Below are positions 45,362-54,719 of a DNA stretch of 64,000 nucleotides, piece by piece. The position numbers were made by a program, and so were the translations under genes. Origin of the DNA: Shewanella frigidimarina. GTDB taxonomy: Bacteria; Pseudomonadota; Gammaproteobacteria; Enterobacterales; Shewanellaceae. Positions within the stretch are counted from its first letter, which is position 1; each line of letters starts with the position of its first letter. The DNA lies in contig NZ_RKKE01000003.1 in the NCBI RefSeq assembly GCF_003797125.1, positions 806,001-870,000 of the forward strand. Reading direction: 5' to 3'. The notes below the pieces were generated by a model that made no database searches, was not told the origin of the DNA, and saw nothing but the letters and a program-made list of their open reading frames with translations.

Positions 45362-47851
45362 TTAGTTACAGCTTTGGATCACATCGCTATTAGTCACAAC
45401 AATCGTTGCTTGTCCTAATCCCGTTGATTTTGCAAAACCTGCAACTTGAGACTGTATTTCAACAGTCGCGGCAGCAGCCATACCGTCGGTAACGCCATCT
45501 ACTTCACCAGGGCTAACAATCGAACTATGATGACCTTTAGAGAAGCGTACAGCACCAGAACCCGGTGTAGTTGTATCTACACATCCTAGCGCTAGCGAGG
45601 CAATTAACGGTTCAGTACCCGATAATGGGAAACCTTCAACGCTGTTAGGTAATGTTTGGTCACCTAAGTTACCTGCACCATCGCCAACTATTTCAATTAA
45701 ATGCACCGGTAAACCAGTAGCAGCTAATTTTTCGCCATGGTTAATTGGGTCAGCAGAATCGACTGCTGTTTGCACTGCAAAAGCAAATGTCGGTATAAAT
45801 TCAGCATACACAGCTTGAACTAAAGCAGCATACTCGGCGCTACCTTCCTCATAACCTGCAGTATTTGCAGCAGTAACGAGAGCGGCAAACGTACTAGAGG
45901 CTGTGACATTAGCAAATAACTGTGGACCAAATGCAGCAGAACCCGCAAATGCTCCAGCTAAACCACCAGCAGGTGCGACTAACGATGCTGCATTAATTGC
46001 ATAAGCGTTAGGCAAAGCATCACCCGTCATAGGATTAACTAATCCAGTACTGGCATAAGTAGAGAACGTAGTGCCCACAATGCCACCTAAACTCAAACCT
46101 TGAGCACTGATTTTAGACACATCAAATACTTGAGGTTGATTTGCTGCAGCGAGTTGTTGCGCCATTCCAGTCAATAATAATCTTAAACCTAAATGGTCTA
46201 AAGTTGCTTGACGGAAATTGTCACGCACAGTTAATGTGCTGGCAATGTTAACAAACACTAATGGATTACCATTCGTGAACGCATCAGGTGTACCTACTAC
46301 AGGACCAAATGCAGGGGCTGTAGCAGAGATCTCATAAGTGCCGTCTTTGTCTAAGTCAAATGAACGAGCACCGTGCAATGGCATATCAATCGCAATAGTA
46401 GCAACACCAGCTGCTGCGTATGTACCAGCATAAGCTAGTGCCATTTCTTTACCACCACCTAAACCATGCATTGCAATTGTTGTTGGCCAACCACTTGTTG
46501 GAGGGACAAAAGTTCCACCTTGCGCAGCGGTAAATGCTGCAAGCTTAGCCGCATTCGGTAAGGTAATTTGAACTGAAACAGTTTCATAACCTTTGATAGC
46601 CGGGATAGGGTTAAACTTAGTTAAATGTTTTGTTTTATCTGCAGCAGTACCATCGTCAAGTTTCCACTGTTTACCTGCAAGCAATGCAGGATTACCCAAC
46701 GCTGCTTGAGGATCTACACCGTTATCAGATGCTTGTGCAAAAAAGTTAGCTTGGCTTAATGTACCAGCCTGTAAAGCTAGCAATACCGACACAGGGCTGT
46801 CGCCTTGAGCAAACCAACGGCCATTAGGTGCTGTTGGAGCACCATCGACGATTGGGATCACACAGCCAGCTGATGAACAATCACCGTAGATTGGCAGTTT
46901 AATTTTGGCAGTATAAAGATCAGCCATATCGGCGACTACATAGGCTGCACCCGATGCTGGCGTTAACCCAGCAGCCTGAGCAACAGTGAATCCTGTTGGC
47001 GTAGGAGCTTGCACAAATGAAGGTGTGTAAGCAGGATTAGAAGCCATCAATAATTTAGTGGTTTCATACACATCAGCGACTGACTGAGTGGTGAATAAAC
47101 CAGAAAAACTAATCGATTCAGGGTCAACGCCATGTGTTGCAGCAACACCTTTTTCATAACTGTTGACCAGATACTGCAGCATTTTTTGTTGTTCTGTTTC
47201 AAGCTGCTGAGTTTCAAAATCTAACTTTAACAGACCATAGGTTGTCGACGGAGCAATACCACGGCCTAACGAGTCTTGAATAAGATCGGTAGTCACATAG
47301 ATATAAGACTGGCCAGCCTTTAATGGTTTAATCGGTACGATGGCAACTTTATTGCCTGATGCTTTTGATACGAAGTCAACGCCAAATTGAAGCTCTTCGC
47401 CCACTTTACAGGCTGAAACTGAAGGTGCTGATTGACACTCTGCATCTCTTGATAATGCGCCGCCTACTGTCGCTTCAAACATGCGTACTGCACCTGGTTG
47501 AAATACCGAGGCGGCATCCAACGTTAATGCATTGCCCTGTAAATCATTAGCAAGTTCGACAGTGATTGAAATAGGAGAACTCGTTGACCAGCCGTCTAAT
47601 GCGCCTAATGCCAGCTGAGGGTTAACATAATCTACGCCATCCTCACCAGGTATATTTAATGTGCCATCGGTTGTGCCACTAAAAAGTAAATCGTTTGGTA
47701 ATGGTAATTTGCTATTAGCCGGATCAAACTGCATATGTGAAACAGGTACTAACGGCTCAGCATTATCTACTGCTTCGTTAAAACTGTCGCCACCACATGC
47801 TGTCAAGCCAAGAGCAGATGTTATTGCAACACCCAAAATGAGTCTTTTCAT
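45362..47851 (-). CDS. volA: VolA/Pla-1 family surface lipoprotein lipase
   Basis: An outer-membrane lysophospholipase or lipase that releases fatty acids from external lipids. The 829-residue product has a lipoprotein signal (MKRLILGVAITSALGLTAC), the N-terminal VolA domain (FDPANSKLPLPNDLLF...), and an alpha/beta-hydrolase half with HGLGGGKEMALA, GLSLGG (Ser587) and a late GHHSSIVSP with the probable catalytic His. The family name Pla-1/cef fits. AAAGATGAAAAG at the start gives a weak ribosome-binding site. Monocistronic. Confidence 0.9.
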   Translation of the reverse strand: MKRLILGVAITSALGLTACGGDSFNEAVDNAEPLVPVSHMQFDPANSKLPLPNDLLFSGTTDGTLNIPGEDGVDYVNPQLALGALDGWSTSSPISITVELANDLQGNALTLDAASVFQPGAVRMFEATVGGALSRDAECQSAPSVSACKVGEELQFGVDFVSKASGNKVAIVPIKPLKAGQSYIYVTTDLIQDSLGRGIAPSTTYGLLKLDFETQQLETEQQKMLQYLVNSYEKGVAATHGVDPESISFSGLFTTQSVADVYETTKLLMASNPAYTPSFVQAPTPTGFTVAQAAGLTPASGAAYVVADMADLYTAKIKLPIYGDCSSAGCVIPIVDGAPTAPNGRWFAQGDSPVSVLLALQAGTLSQANFFAQASDNGVDPQAALGNPALLAGKQWKLDDGTAADKTKHLTKFNPIPAIKGYETVSVQITLPNAAKLAAFTAAQGGTFVPPTSGWPTTIAMHGLGGGKEMALAYAGTYAAAGVATIAIDMPLHGARSFDLDKDGTYEISATAPAFGPVVGTPDAFTNGNPLVFVNIASTLTVRDNFRQATLDHLGLRLLLTGMAQQLAAANQPQVFDVSKISAQGLSLGGIVGTTFSTYASTGLVNPMTGDALPNAYAINAASLVAPAGGLAGAFAGSAAFGPQLFANVTASSTFAALVTAANTAGYEEGSAEYAALVQAVYAEFIPTFAFAVQTAVDSADPINHGEKLAATGLPVHLIEIVGDGAGNLGDQTLPNSVEGFPLSGTEPLIASLALGCVDTTTPGSGAVRFSKGHHSSIVSPGEVDGVTDGMAAAATVEIQSQVAGFAKSTGLGQATIVVTNSDVIQSCN

Positions 47852-48110
47852 CTTTTTTCCCCAAATCTTGTTTTAATAATTTTGTTTTCCCCAAGAATTG
47901 GTCACAATAGTCCTATCATGCGACCATAAGGACTTATGTTAGTCCTTAACTATTCTCAAGTTAACGTAAAATTATTGAGTTAGCTACAAGTTTGTTACAT
48001 GCAAATGACCTATTCACATACAATTATTAATCATTTGTTTCAAACGGTCGTTTATTTTTTATCCGGTACTAGATTTGACGGGCGATTGCGCTAAGAGGAA
48101 ATAATCAATC

Positions 48111-48848
48111 ATGTTGGAATATCAAGCTGCAAAAGATTTACTCAATAACAAAACAATCTTGGTTACGGGCGCTGGAGACGGTATTGGTCGTGCAGCATCA
48201 ATCGAATTTGCCAAACACGGCGCAACGGTAATTTTACTAGGTAAAACCGTTAAAAAACTCGAAAATGTATACGATGAAATTGTTAATGCCGGTTATCCAA
48301 AGCCAGCCATTGTGCCGTTAGATATGAAAGGCGCGACCGAACAGAATTATATTGATATGGCAGACACCATTGCCGAGCAGTTTGGTCATTTAGATGGTTT
48401 ATTGCATAACGCATCTCAGTTGGGGGCATTAGGTCCATTTGAGCATATTGATTTAACCTCGCTTGAAACCATTTTAAAGGTTAATGTCACGGCTCAAGCC
48501 ATCATGACCAAGTCATTATTGCCTATTATGCGTAAAGCCGAGCATGCTTCAATTGTGTTTACTTCAAGCGGTGTTGGACGTAAAGGTCGTGCTTATTGGG
48601 GTCCTTATGCATTTTCTAAATTTGCCACCGAAGGCATGATGCAAGTATTAGCTGATGAGTGTGATAATACCTCTGTAAGGGTTAATAGTATTAACCCAGG
48701 TGCGACTCGTACAGAAATGCGAGCAAAAGCTTATCCAGCTGAAGATCCACAAACACTAAAAACAGCTGAGCAAATTATGCCGACTTATTTATTCTTAATG
48801 GGTAATGAATCTATCGACACCAATGGCCAAGCACTTAATGCACAATAG
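48111..48848 (+). CDS. yciK: Short-chain dehydrogenase YciK
   Basis: A 245-residue SDR with the cofactor motif TGAGDGIGRAASIEFAKHG, HNASQLG, the Ser of VFTSSGVG, catalytic YAFSKFA, and NPGATRTEMRAKAYP. These match the YciK family. Its physiological substrate is unknown. AAGAGGAA upstream supports the ATG. It ends at a strong terminator. Confidence 0.92.
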   Translation: MLEYQAAKDLLNNKTILVTGAGDGIGRAASIEFAKHGATVILLGKTVKKLENVYDEIVNAGYPKPAIVPLDMKGATEQNYIDMADTIAEQFGHLDGLLHNASQLGALGPFEHIDLTSLETILKVNVTAQAIMTKSLLPIMRKAEHASIVFTSSGVGRKGRAYWGPYAFSKFATEGMMQVLADECDNTSVRVNSINPGATRTEMRAKAYPAEDPQTLKTAEQIMPTYLFLMGNESIDTNGQALNAQ

Positions 48849-48890
48849 TTAACCTGTATTAGTTAACCTGTATTTGGGCTCGCTGAAATA

Positions 48891-48918
48891 AAAAACGGAA
48901 GCAATAGCTTCCGTTTTT
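48891..48918. terminator. Bidirectional terminator
   Basis: AAAAACGGAAGC and GCTTCCGTTTTT form a perfect 12-bp stem with an AATA loop between yciK (+) and the ComEA-like gene (-). Confidence 0.9.
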
Positions 48919-48937
48919 GTATTAATAAGCGTCTCAG

Positions 48938-49276
48938 TTAGAAGCTCATATTCTCGGTATTCTGGCTAACTAACTTTTCACCAATTCCTGTCACCATGGT
49001 TAACTGTTTCAGATCGGTAAATTTGCCGTTTTTGGTTCGATAGTCAACAATCGCTTTTGCTTTGGCTTGCCCAATACCTTTCAGTGCTTGTAATTCCTCA
49101 GCGCTGGCTTTATTGATATTGACCTTTTGCATAGCCGTTGACTTTTTCTCAATCGATTTTGTGACTTTCTTTGTAGGCTCTGCCATTGCTTTTGCCGCTT
49201 CTGCAGCAAAAGAATTACTGCTGAGTAAACAACATAAACACGTAATTAATGCAGTTAATGTCAATGATAACTTCAT
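48938..49276 (-). CDS. ComEA-like helix-hairpin-helix DNA-binding protein
   Basis: A 112-residue exported protein with a signal peptide (MKLSLTLTALITCLCCLLSSNSFAA), a short Lys/Ala-rich linker, and the double helix-hairpin-helix domain VNINKASAEELQALKGIGQAKAKAIVDYR...GIGEKLVSQN. In competent bacteria ComEA holds incoming DNA in the periplasm. Here no other competence gene is adjacent. Confidence 0.9.
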   Translation of the reverse strand: MKLSLTLTALITCLCCLLSSNSFAAEAAKAMAEPTKKVTKSIEKKSTAMQKVNINKASAEELQALKGIGQAKAKAIVDYRTKNGKFTDLKQLTMVTGIGEKLVSQNTENMSF

Positions 49277-49416
49277 GAAAATCTCCTTTCTTCCTTAGTT
49301 TGCTGGTATGCATCCTGCTCCATTACCAAGCTCGAAAGATTCAGAACGCTATACGATTTCCGAATCGGAGGCTAACTGTAGTCAACAAAATCGAATTGTA
49401 CAAAAAAAACACTATT

Positions 49417-50508
49417 TTATTCGCTACTATCAACAGTCTGACTTTGTTTCGGTTTACTTTTAGACATCATTGACGAAGTAAACTGCTTTAATTCACCGAG
49501 TAAATGTTGATGAACGTGGGATAATTTAGGCTTGTTGTGTTTGTTAAATGCGATCGGCCGACACAAGCTCATGGCTTGATACCCTAACCTTGCAGTAAGT
49601 AAACCACCGCCAAGCCCTTGTGCAATTCGAGCAGACACCTTGCCGGTCATTTCTACTGATAATAATTGGGTACCTAAATCGGTAATCACCTCGGTACTGC
49701 CAGCATAAATAATATTCGTCACAATACTACGAATCAGTTTTATGCGGCTCCAGTAACCCAGCTCCACGGCATAAATGGCAGCGACTTCATTAATCATTTT
49801 TTGATTTCGCCACAAGATAATCGCCATATCCAGTGCAGCTAATGGGCTTGCTGCTAATAATAATGCCGACTCAGCAGCAAAGCGGTTAACGCGTTTCTTC
49901 GCCAGTAAATCGCGCTCGGATAGCACAATATCTTCAAATAACAACACGATTTCTGCATCATTATGTTCATGGCTACAGGCTTGTAAATATTGTTGTTTAG
50001 CCTGATTATTTGGGTATTTGGCTAATATTGGTGCCAAAAACGTTTTGGCTTCGCCCATTTGCATGCTTTGGGATAATCGCTCAGCTGTGCTTTGATGATC
50101 ACTGACTTGTTTAAGATTAACCAACTTACGCCATTCTTTAACCGTAATGACTGTGGCCCATAAGCTAACAATGGATAACACAGAGGCATAAAAACCAAAT
50201 AACCACGGACTTTGTTGAAAAGAGTCAAGTAACCCCATCACGGTTTGTACGATAACCAATAACACCAAACCAATTACCGATAGTGTAGCCAATAACGACC
50301 AACGCTTAGCCTTTGCAGGTTTAATGCTGTCGTCCATTGCTGCTGGCAATTCTGATAGCGATTGCTCACAAATAAAGTCAATTTCTTCAAATGATTTAGT
50401 CGGCTTAATTGCTTCTTCAGCCGATGGGTTCTCATCTGTCACAATAAGATCTGACTCGGTAAATATTTGCGATTTTTTTATCGGCGAATTACGTGTAGGT
50501 TCATTCAT
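49417..50508 (-). CDS. ycjF: YcjF family membrane protein (TIGR01620, DUF697)
   Basis: A 363-residue protein with a long charged N terminus, two adjacent membrane helices (about 72-120) and a C-terminal DUF697-like domain with GLGGGLLTARLGYQAMSLCRPIAF. It is 35 bp downstream of ycjX, so probably one transcript. The ycjX-ycjF pair belongs to the psp regulon in enterobacteria; its function is not defined. Confidence 0.88.
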   Translation of the reverse strand: MNEPTRNSPIKKSQIFTESDLIVTDENPSAEEAIKPTKSFEEIDFICEQSLSELPAAMDDSIKPAKAKRWSLLATLSVIGLVLLVIVQTVMGLLDSFQQSPWLFGFYASVLSIVSLWATVITVKEWRKLVNLKQVSDHQSTAERLSQSMQMGEAKTFLAPILAKYPNNQAKQQYLQACSHEHNDAEIVLLFEDIVLSERDLLAKKRVNRFAAESALLLAASPLAALDMAIILWRNQKMINEVAAIYAVELGYWSRIKLIRSIVTNIIYAGSTEVITDLGTQLLSVEMTGKVSARIAQGLGGGLLTARLGYQAMSLCRPIAFNKHNKPKLSHVHQHLLGELKQFTSSMMSKSKPKQSQTVDSSE

Positions 50509-50543
50509 AACTAATGCTCACATTTATTCTCAAAATAAAACCA

Positions 50544-51986
50544 TTAAGACAATTTATCGCCTAATAGAAACTCCAAGAGATGGTCGAGACGAATGTGTTC
50601 GAATTGCGGATTATTATCATGGATATGGCTCAAATTGGGCGGTAGGAAAGCACTAAAGCTAAACCCTTGTTGTTGCCAAAACTCTGCATCGGGTAATGAT
50701 GTGGGCACATCTCCTGGGTATACGGTGACTTGCTTACCATCAAGCCCAGTGCCTTTTACCACTTCTTGTTGAACACCCTCTATATTAACCATCCCGTGTT
50801 GAGTAGCCTTAATCGCACTTATCGCCATGGTTTCAACTTCACTGCCTTCAAAGTTGGCATAATGCTGGCTTTGTTGCAGCATTGCGGTTAACAAACTAAG
50901 CACATGGCTTTGCTGATCACGGGTCACTCTGTCTACTTGGCTGGCAGCAAAAAGCACTTTGTCTATCCGCGGTGAAAATAATCGCCTAATTAAGCTCGAC
51001 TGGCCAAACTGAAAACTTTCCATAATGCTGTTTAATGCGCGCCCCATATCATTAAACTGTGCCTGACCATGATTAAGTGCATTTAAACAGTCAACCAACA
51101 CTAGTTGGCGATCAAATCGAGAAAAGTAGTCGCGGTAAAATGGCTTAACAACTTGTGATACGTACTGTTCATAACGGCGCTTAAGGACATGATAATTTGA
51201 ATCGCTTGGACTTGCTGATAACTCTGAATGCTGAATTGGGCTTAAGGTAAGCAATGGGAAAAATGTCAATAACGGGGTATTTTCATATTCGCCCGGTAAC
51301 AACATACGCCCTGGTTGAGCGTGATAAAATCCCTGTTGTCTAACCAAGTCGACCAATAAAGTTTGGTACAAATCAGCAATGTACTTAAGTTGCTGCTCAT
51401 CAGCTAATTGGCTTAACTCTAACTTCTCTACAGCTTGGGTAAATGCGCTAAATAAGGGGGAATGACGTAAACATGTCACATTAACCTGTTGTGATAAACA
51501 CCATTGAGTAAAATCTTGTTTAAGCATAGGTAAATCAAGTAACCACTCACCTGGATAATCAACAATATCCACATACAAGGTTGCGGTATCAGTTAGCTTT
51601 GCTAACAAACCTTGTTGAGGCTGATACTTAATGGCTAAACGTAATTCGGTAATGTTTTTGGTTGAAGCAGGCCAATACGGAGGTGACGAACATAATGCAT
51701 TCATTGCGCCTTGATAATCAAAACTGGCAATGTCTAAATCGGGTTGCATGGCGCGGTTGACAGCAATTAGTCGACCTTCGCGAGCCACTTGCCATAATGG
51801 TAAAGGATTGTGCTTGGCACCTTTGCCGGCATGCAATAACTGATTGACTAAGCCACTAATAAAAGCGGTTTTACCTGCACCGGATAACCCAGTGACGGCT
51901 AATCTAACATGACGATCGGTACTGCGATTAACAATAGACTGAGCCGTTTGGCTGACTTTAAACAAGGAACGATCTAAAAATCTCAT
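50544..51986 (-). CDS. ycjX: YcjX family P-loop protein (DUF463)
   Basis: The start is at 51986 (MRFLDRSLFKVSQTAQ). An in-frame ATG at 52031 lies inside a terminator hairpin and is not credible. The product is about 480 residues, with a P-loop TGLSGAGKTAFISGLV near residue 40, YVDIVDYPGEWLLDLP as Walker B-like, and later LVDCLNALNHG and FAASQVDRVT (G4-like). It is a predicted GTPase-like stress protein of the psp regulon. Confidence 0.9.
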   Translation of the reverse strand: MRFLDRSLFKVSQTAQSIVNRSTDRHVRLAVTGLSGAGKTAFISGLVNQLLHAGKGAKHNPLPLWQVAREGRLIAVNRAMQPDLDIASFDYQGAMNALCSSPPYWPASTKNITELRLAIKYQPQQGLLAKLTDTATLYVDIVDYPGEWLLDLPMLKQDFTQWCLSQQVNVTCLRHSPLFSAFTQAVEKLELSQLADEQQLKYIADLYQTLLVDLVRQQGFYHAQPGRMLLPGEYENTPLLTFFPLLTLSPIQHSELSASPSDSNYHVLKRRYEQYVSQVVKPFYRDYFSRFDRQLVLVDCLNALNHGQAQFNDMGRALNSIMESFQFGQSSLIRRLFSPRIDKVLFAASQVDRVTRDQQSHVLSLLTAMLQQSQHYANFEGSEVETMAISAIKATQHGMVNIEGVQQEVVKGTGLDGKQVTVYPGDVPTSLPDAEFWQQQGFSFSAFLPPNLSHIHDNNPQFEHIRLDHLLEFLLGDKLS

Positions 51987-52004
51987 GATGGCTGATGGCT
52001 CCCC

Positions 52005-52029
52005 AAAAAACACGGGCGGATAACCGCCC
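52005..52029 (-). terminator. Intrinsic terminator between pspC and ycjX
   Basis: On the minus strand GGGCGG, TTAT, CCGCCC (52029-52014), then G-T-G and a run of six T. It would make ycjX-ycjF depend on read-through or their own promoter. Confidence 0.8.
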
Positions 52030-52039
52030 ATTAGAAGGA

Positions 52040-52435
52040 TTAAAGACTATTGATTTGGCGTTTAAGATCAAAGTTGTCTGAGGTGACATGTTCTTCGAGT
52101 CGTCTTAAACGGAGTTCTAATCCGTTAAATTGACGATTAACATCAAACAACGCTTGCTTTGCAGGTTCACCTGCTTGCCAAATTTTCTTTTTAATTTCAA
52201 TATCTTTGTGATGTTCTTTGTTGTCTAAGTTTTGTGGTTTGATGTCTAATATCATCCATAAGGCAATATAAACAACAAACACAATCCCTGTTCCACCGAG
52301 TAAGAATATCGACACAGCAATGACTCGCACTAGCCATGTTTCAAAGTTAAAGTAATCTGCAATACCTGAACACACCCCAGCCACTTTACCATTTTTTGGG
52401 TTGCGGTATAGAGTACGACCATTAGATGGGACCAT
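52040..52435 (-). CDS. pspC: Phage shock protein C
   Basis: A 131-residue membrane regulator with the PspC domain (LYRNPKNGKVAGVCSGIADYFNFETWLVRVIAVSIFL) and a C-terminal coiled coil (LDNKEHHKDIEIKKKIW...LELRLRRLEEHV). With PspB it senses envelope damage and pulls PspA off PspF. It overlaps pspB by 14 bp. Confidence 0.94.
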   Translation of the reverse strand: MVPSNGRTLYRNPKNGKVAGVCSGIADYFNFETWLVRVIAVSIFLLGGTGIVFVVYIALWMILDIKPQNLDNKEHHKDIEIKKKIWQAGEPAKQALFDVNRQFNGLELRLRRLEEHVTSDNFDLKRQINSL

Positions 52436-52661
52436 GTTTCGCTCTCCATTCTGGTGATTCAGTATCTAGAATCGCTTCTAATGTTTCAATGCGACCGCTC
52501 ATTTTTTCAGCTTTCGCAATGAGACCATTAAGCTGGTTAAATTCTTCCTCGGTGAGCCCCTGGCTCACTTGTCGCTTACTGCGATAATGAAGAACCAACC
52601 AGATAGGTGCCACAACAACCATAAAGATGATAATTGGTGCAATAAGAAGATCCATATCCAT
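52422..52661 (-). CDS. pspB: Phage shock protein B
   Basis: A 79-residue protein with one N-terminal membrane helix (LIAPIIIFMVVVAPIWLVLHY) and a heptad-type C-terminal helix ending LEAILDTESPEW. It is the partner of PspC. It is 19 bp downstream of pspA. Confidence 0.94.
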   Translation of the reverse strand: MDMDLLIAPIIIFMVVVAPIWLVLHYRSKRQVSQGLTEEEFNQLNGLIAKAEKMSGRIETLEAILDTESPEWRAKHGPI

Positions 52662-52680
52662 AACTCACCTCTGAATAAAT

Positions 52681-53364
52681 TTACGCTTTAGATTTAGGTT
52701 GTGCTTTCGCACTCATTTTTGCTTTTAATGCTGCTAATTCATCATTCACAGAGTCTTCTGCTTCTAATGCTGCAAACTCGTCAGCTAGAACGTTCTTTTT
52801 ACCTAAATCATATGCTTCTACTTGTGCTTCAAGTCCTTCAACTCGGCGCTCGTATTGTTCAAACTTCATCATTGCATCATCGATTTTGCTTGAATCAAGC
52901 TGCTTTTTGACTTCTAAACGTGAAGTGGCAGTTTGCTTACGCATTATGATGGTTTTTTGACGGGCACGAGCATCATTCAATTTTTCTTGAAGTTGAGCGA
53001 TTTCATCTTTTAAACGAGCTACATGCTCTTCAACAACTTGCAGTTCCATTTCAAGTGTTTGCAATAAACCCACTGTTTTTTGCTTTTCACTCAACGCGGC
53101 TTTGGCTAAGTCTTCACGATCTTTGGATAACGCTAACTCAGCTTTATTCTGCCAATCTTGAACTTGCTCTTGAACACGAGCAATCCGACGAAGTAATTCT
53201 TTTTTCTCTGCCAATACTTTAGCGGAGGTTGAACGTACTTCAACAAGTGTGTCTTCCATTTCTTGAATGATAAGACGGACCATTTTTTCTGGATCTTCGG
53301 CTTTATCAAGTATTGCGCTGATATTAGAATTAACGATATCTGCGAAGCGAGAGAAAATTCCCAT
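52681..53364 (-). CDS. pspA: Phage shock protein A
   Basis: A peripheral membrane protein that oligomerises to protect damaged inner membrane and, when free, inhibits PspF. The start at 53364 (MGIFSRFADIVNSNISAILDKAEDPEKMVRLIIQEMEDTLVEVRS) follows GAGGAA at good spacing; an open frame to 53412 is not needed. The 227-residue product is almost wholly coiled coil, as in the family. First gene of pspABC. Confidence 0.96.
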   Translation of the reverse strand: MGIFSRFADIVNSNISAILDKAEDPEKMVRLIIQEMEDTLVEVRSTSAKVLAEKKELLRRIARVQEQVQDWQNKAELALSKDREDLAKAALSEKQKTVGLLQTLEMELQVVEEHVARLKDEIAQLQEKLNDARARQKTIIMRKQTATSRLEVKKQLDSSKIDDAMMKFEQYERRVEGLEAQVEAYDLGKKNVLADEFAALEAEDSVNDELAALKAKMSAKAQPKSKA

Positions 53365-53406
53365 AATGTGTTCCTCATAATTAACGTGGATGTCGCAGTT
53401 GGTATT

Positions 53407-53422
53407 ACACATTACGTGCCAA
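53407..53422 (-). promoter_or_regulatory. Putative sigma-54 promoter of pspA
   Basis: On the minus strand TTGGCACG (53422-53415) is an exact -24 element. Four bases (TAAT) separate it from GTGT, a weak match to the -12 TTGC. The predicted transcript would start about 30 nt before the pspA ATG. The divergent PspF is the matching sigma-54 activator. Confidence 0.65.
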
Positions 53423-53556
53423 CATTTACAAATGCAACAACATCATAGGCTTAAACAAATATTTAACTTTTGCTTTCTTTTAACACTCAAGCCATTTATT
53501 ATGATTTTCACCAATTATTAGTCTAATTCACTAACAATTTTGCGAGTAAGCTAACT

Positions 53557-54636
53557 GTGAGCAAACAATTCCAGCAAGACAATCTCATCGGCCAATCTAA
53601 TGCACTACTTGAAGTATTAGAACATGTGTCTAAAGTCGCGCCATTATCTAAGCCGGTGCTCATTATTGGTGAGCGTGGTACGGGTAAAGAATTAATTGCC
53701 GAACGACTTCATTACTTATCCCCTCGTTGGGATCAAAGTTTTATTAAACTCAATTGTTCTTCATTAAGTGAAAACTTACTTGAAAGTGAACTCTTTGGCC
53801 ATGAGTCAGGTGCATTTACCGGTGCAAAAGGACGACACGAAGGCCGTTTTGAGCGTGCCGATGGTGGAACACTGTTTTTAGATGAGTTAGCCAACACTTC
53901 CGGGTTGATCCAAGAAAAGCTATTACGTGTTATCGAATATGGTGAATTTGAACGAGTGGGTGGCAGTAAAACGGTTCAATCTGATGTTCGACTTATTTGT
54001 GCTGCTAATGAAGATTTACCTACTTTGGCTGATAATGGTGAATTTCGAGCTGATTTACTCGACCGTTTAGCCTTTGATGTGATCACCTTGCCACCATTAA
54101 GACATAGAACCGAAGACATTATGCCACTAGCTGAACATTTTGCGATTAGCATGGCAAGACAACTATCGCTGGAATATTTCAGTGGTTTTAGCCCGCTGGC
54201 AGTAGAACAATTAATGATGCACAGTTGGCCAGGAAATATCCGTGAATTAAAAAATGTCGTCGAGCGAAGTGTTTACCGCGAAGGGGCTGATGGCCAAGAA
54301 ATTGATCATATTATTTTAGATCCTTTTGCATCACCCTATCGCCCTGTAAATCGTGTCAAAACCCGTGAGCGTCAATCAATTCCAATTGAACACGCTCCAG
54401 CATCTGTGACTGAATCGACTGAGTTAAATGTTAAAACGGAAACATCAGTCGTGCTTAACAGCATCGAATTCCCGATTGATTTTAAAGAATACACCGAAAA
54501 CAGTGAAATAGAATTATTGCAACGAGCATTAGCTGAAGGCCAATATAATCAGAAAAAAACCGCCGATTTGTTAGGCTTAAGCTATCATCAGCTTCGAGGT
54601 ATTTTGAAAAAGTACAACTTACTCGACAAGAGCTGA
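53557..54636 (+). CDS. pspF: Sigma-54 activator PspF
   Basis: An enhancer-binding AAA+ protein that drives the psp promoter and is inhibited by PspA. The 359-residue product starts with GTG and has Walker A GERGTGKE, the sigma-54 contact loop ESGAFTGAK, Walker B GGTLFLDELA, and a C-terminal Fis-type helix-turn-helix (QKKTADLLGLSYHQLRGILKKY). There is no N-terminal sensor domain, as expected for PspF. The extended linker before the HTH is longer than in E. coli. It is divergent from pspA; 83 bp downstream begins sapA. Confidence 0.94.
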   Translation: MSKQFQQDNLIGQSNALLEVLEHVSKVAPLSKPVLIIGERGTGKELIAERLHYLSPRWDQSFIKLNCSSLSENLLESELFGHESGAFTGAKGRHEGRFERADGGTLFLDELANTSGLIQEKLLRVIEYGEFERVGGSKTVQSDVRLICAANEDLPTLADNGEFRADLLDRLAFDVITLPPLRHRTEDIMPLAEHFAISMARQLSLEYFSGFSPLAVEQLMMHSWPGNIRELKNVVERSVYREGADGQEIDHIILDPFASPYRPVNRVKTRERQSIPIEHAPASVTESTELNVKTETSVVLNSIEFPIDFKEYTENSEIELLQRALAEGQYNQKKTADLLGLSYHQLRGILKKYNLLDKS

Positions 54637-54719
54637 ATCTAGCTAGGATATGCTCATTGCCCCAATGCAATGAACACTGTTAAAATACCCACTCAAAGTC
54701 GATAAAAAATGATCACTCT

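Noticed and set aside
52029..52031. ATG at 52031 as the ycjX start
   Set aside because: It and the next codons form a terminator hairpin, and the family N terminus begins at 51986.
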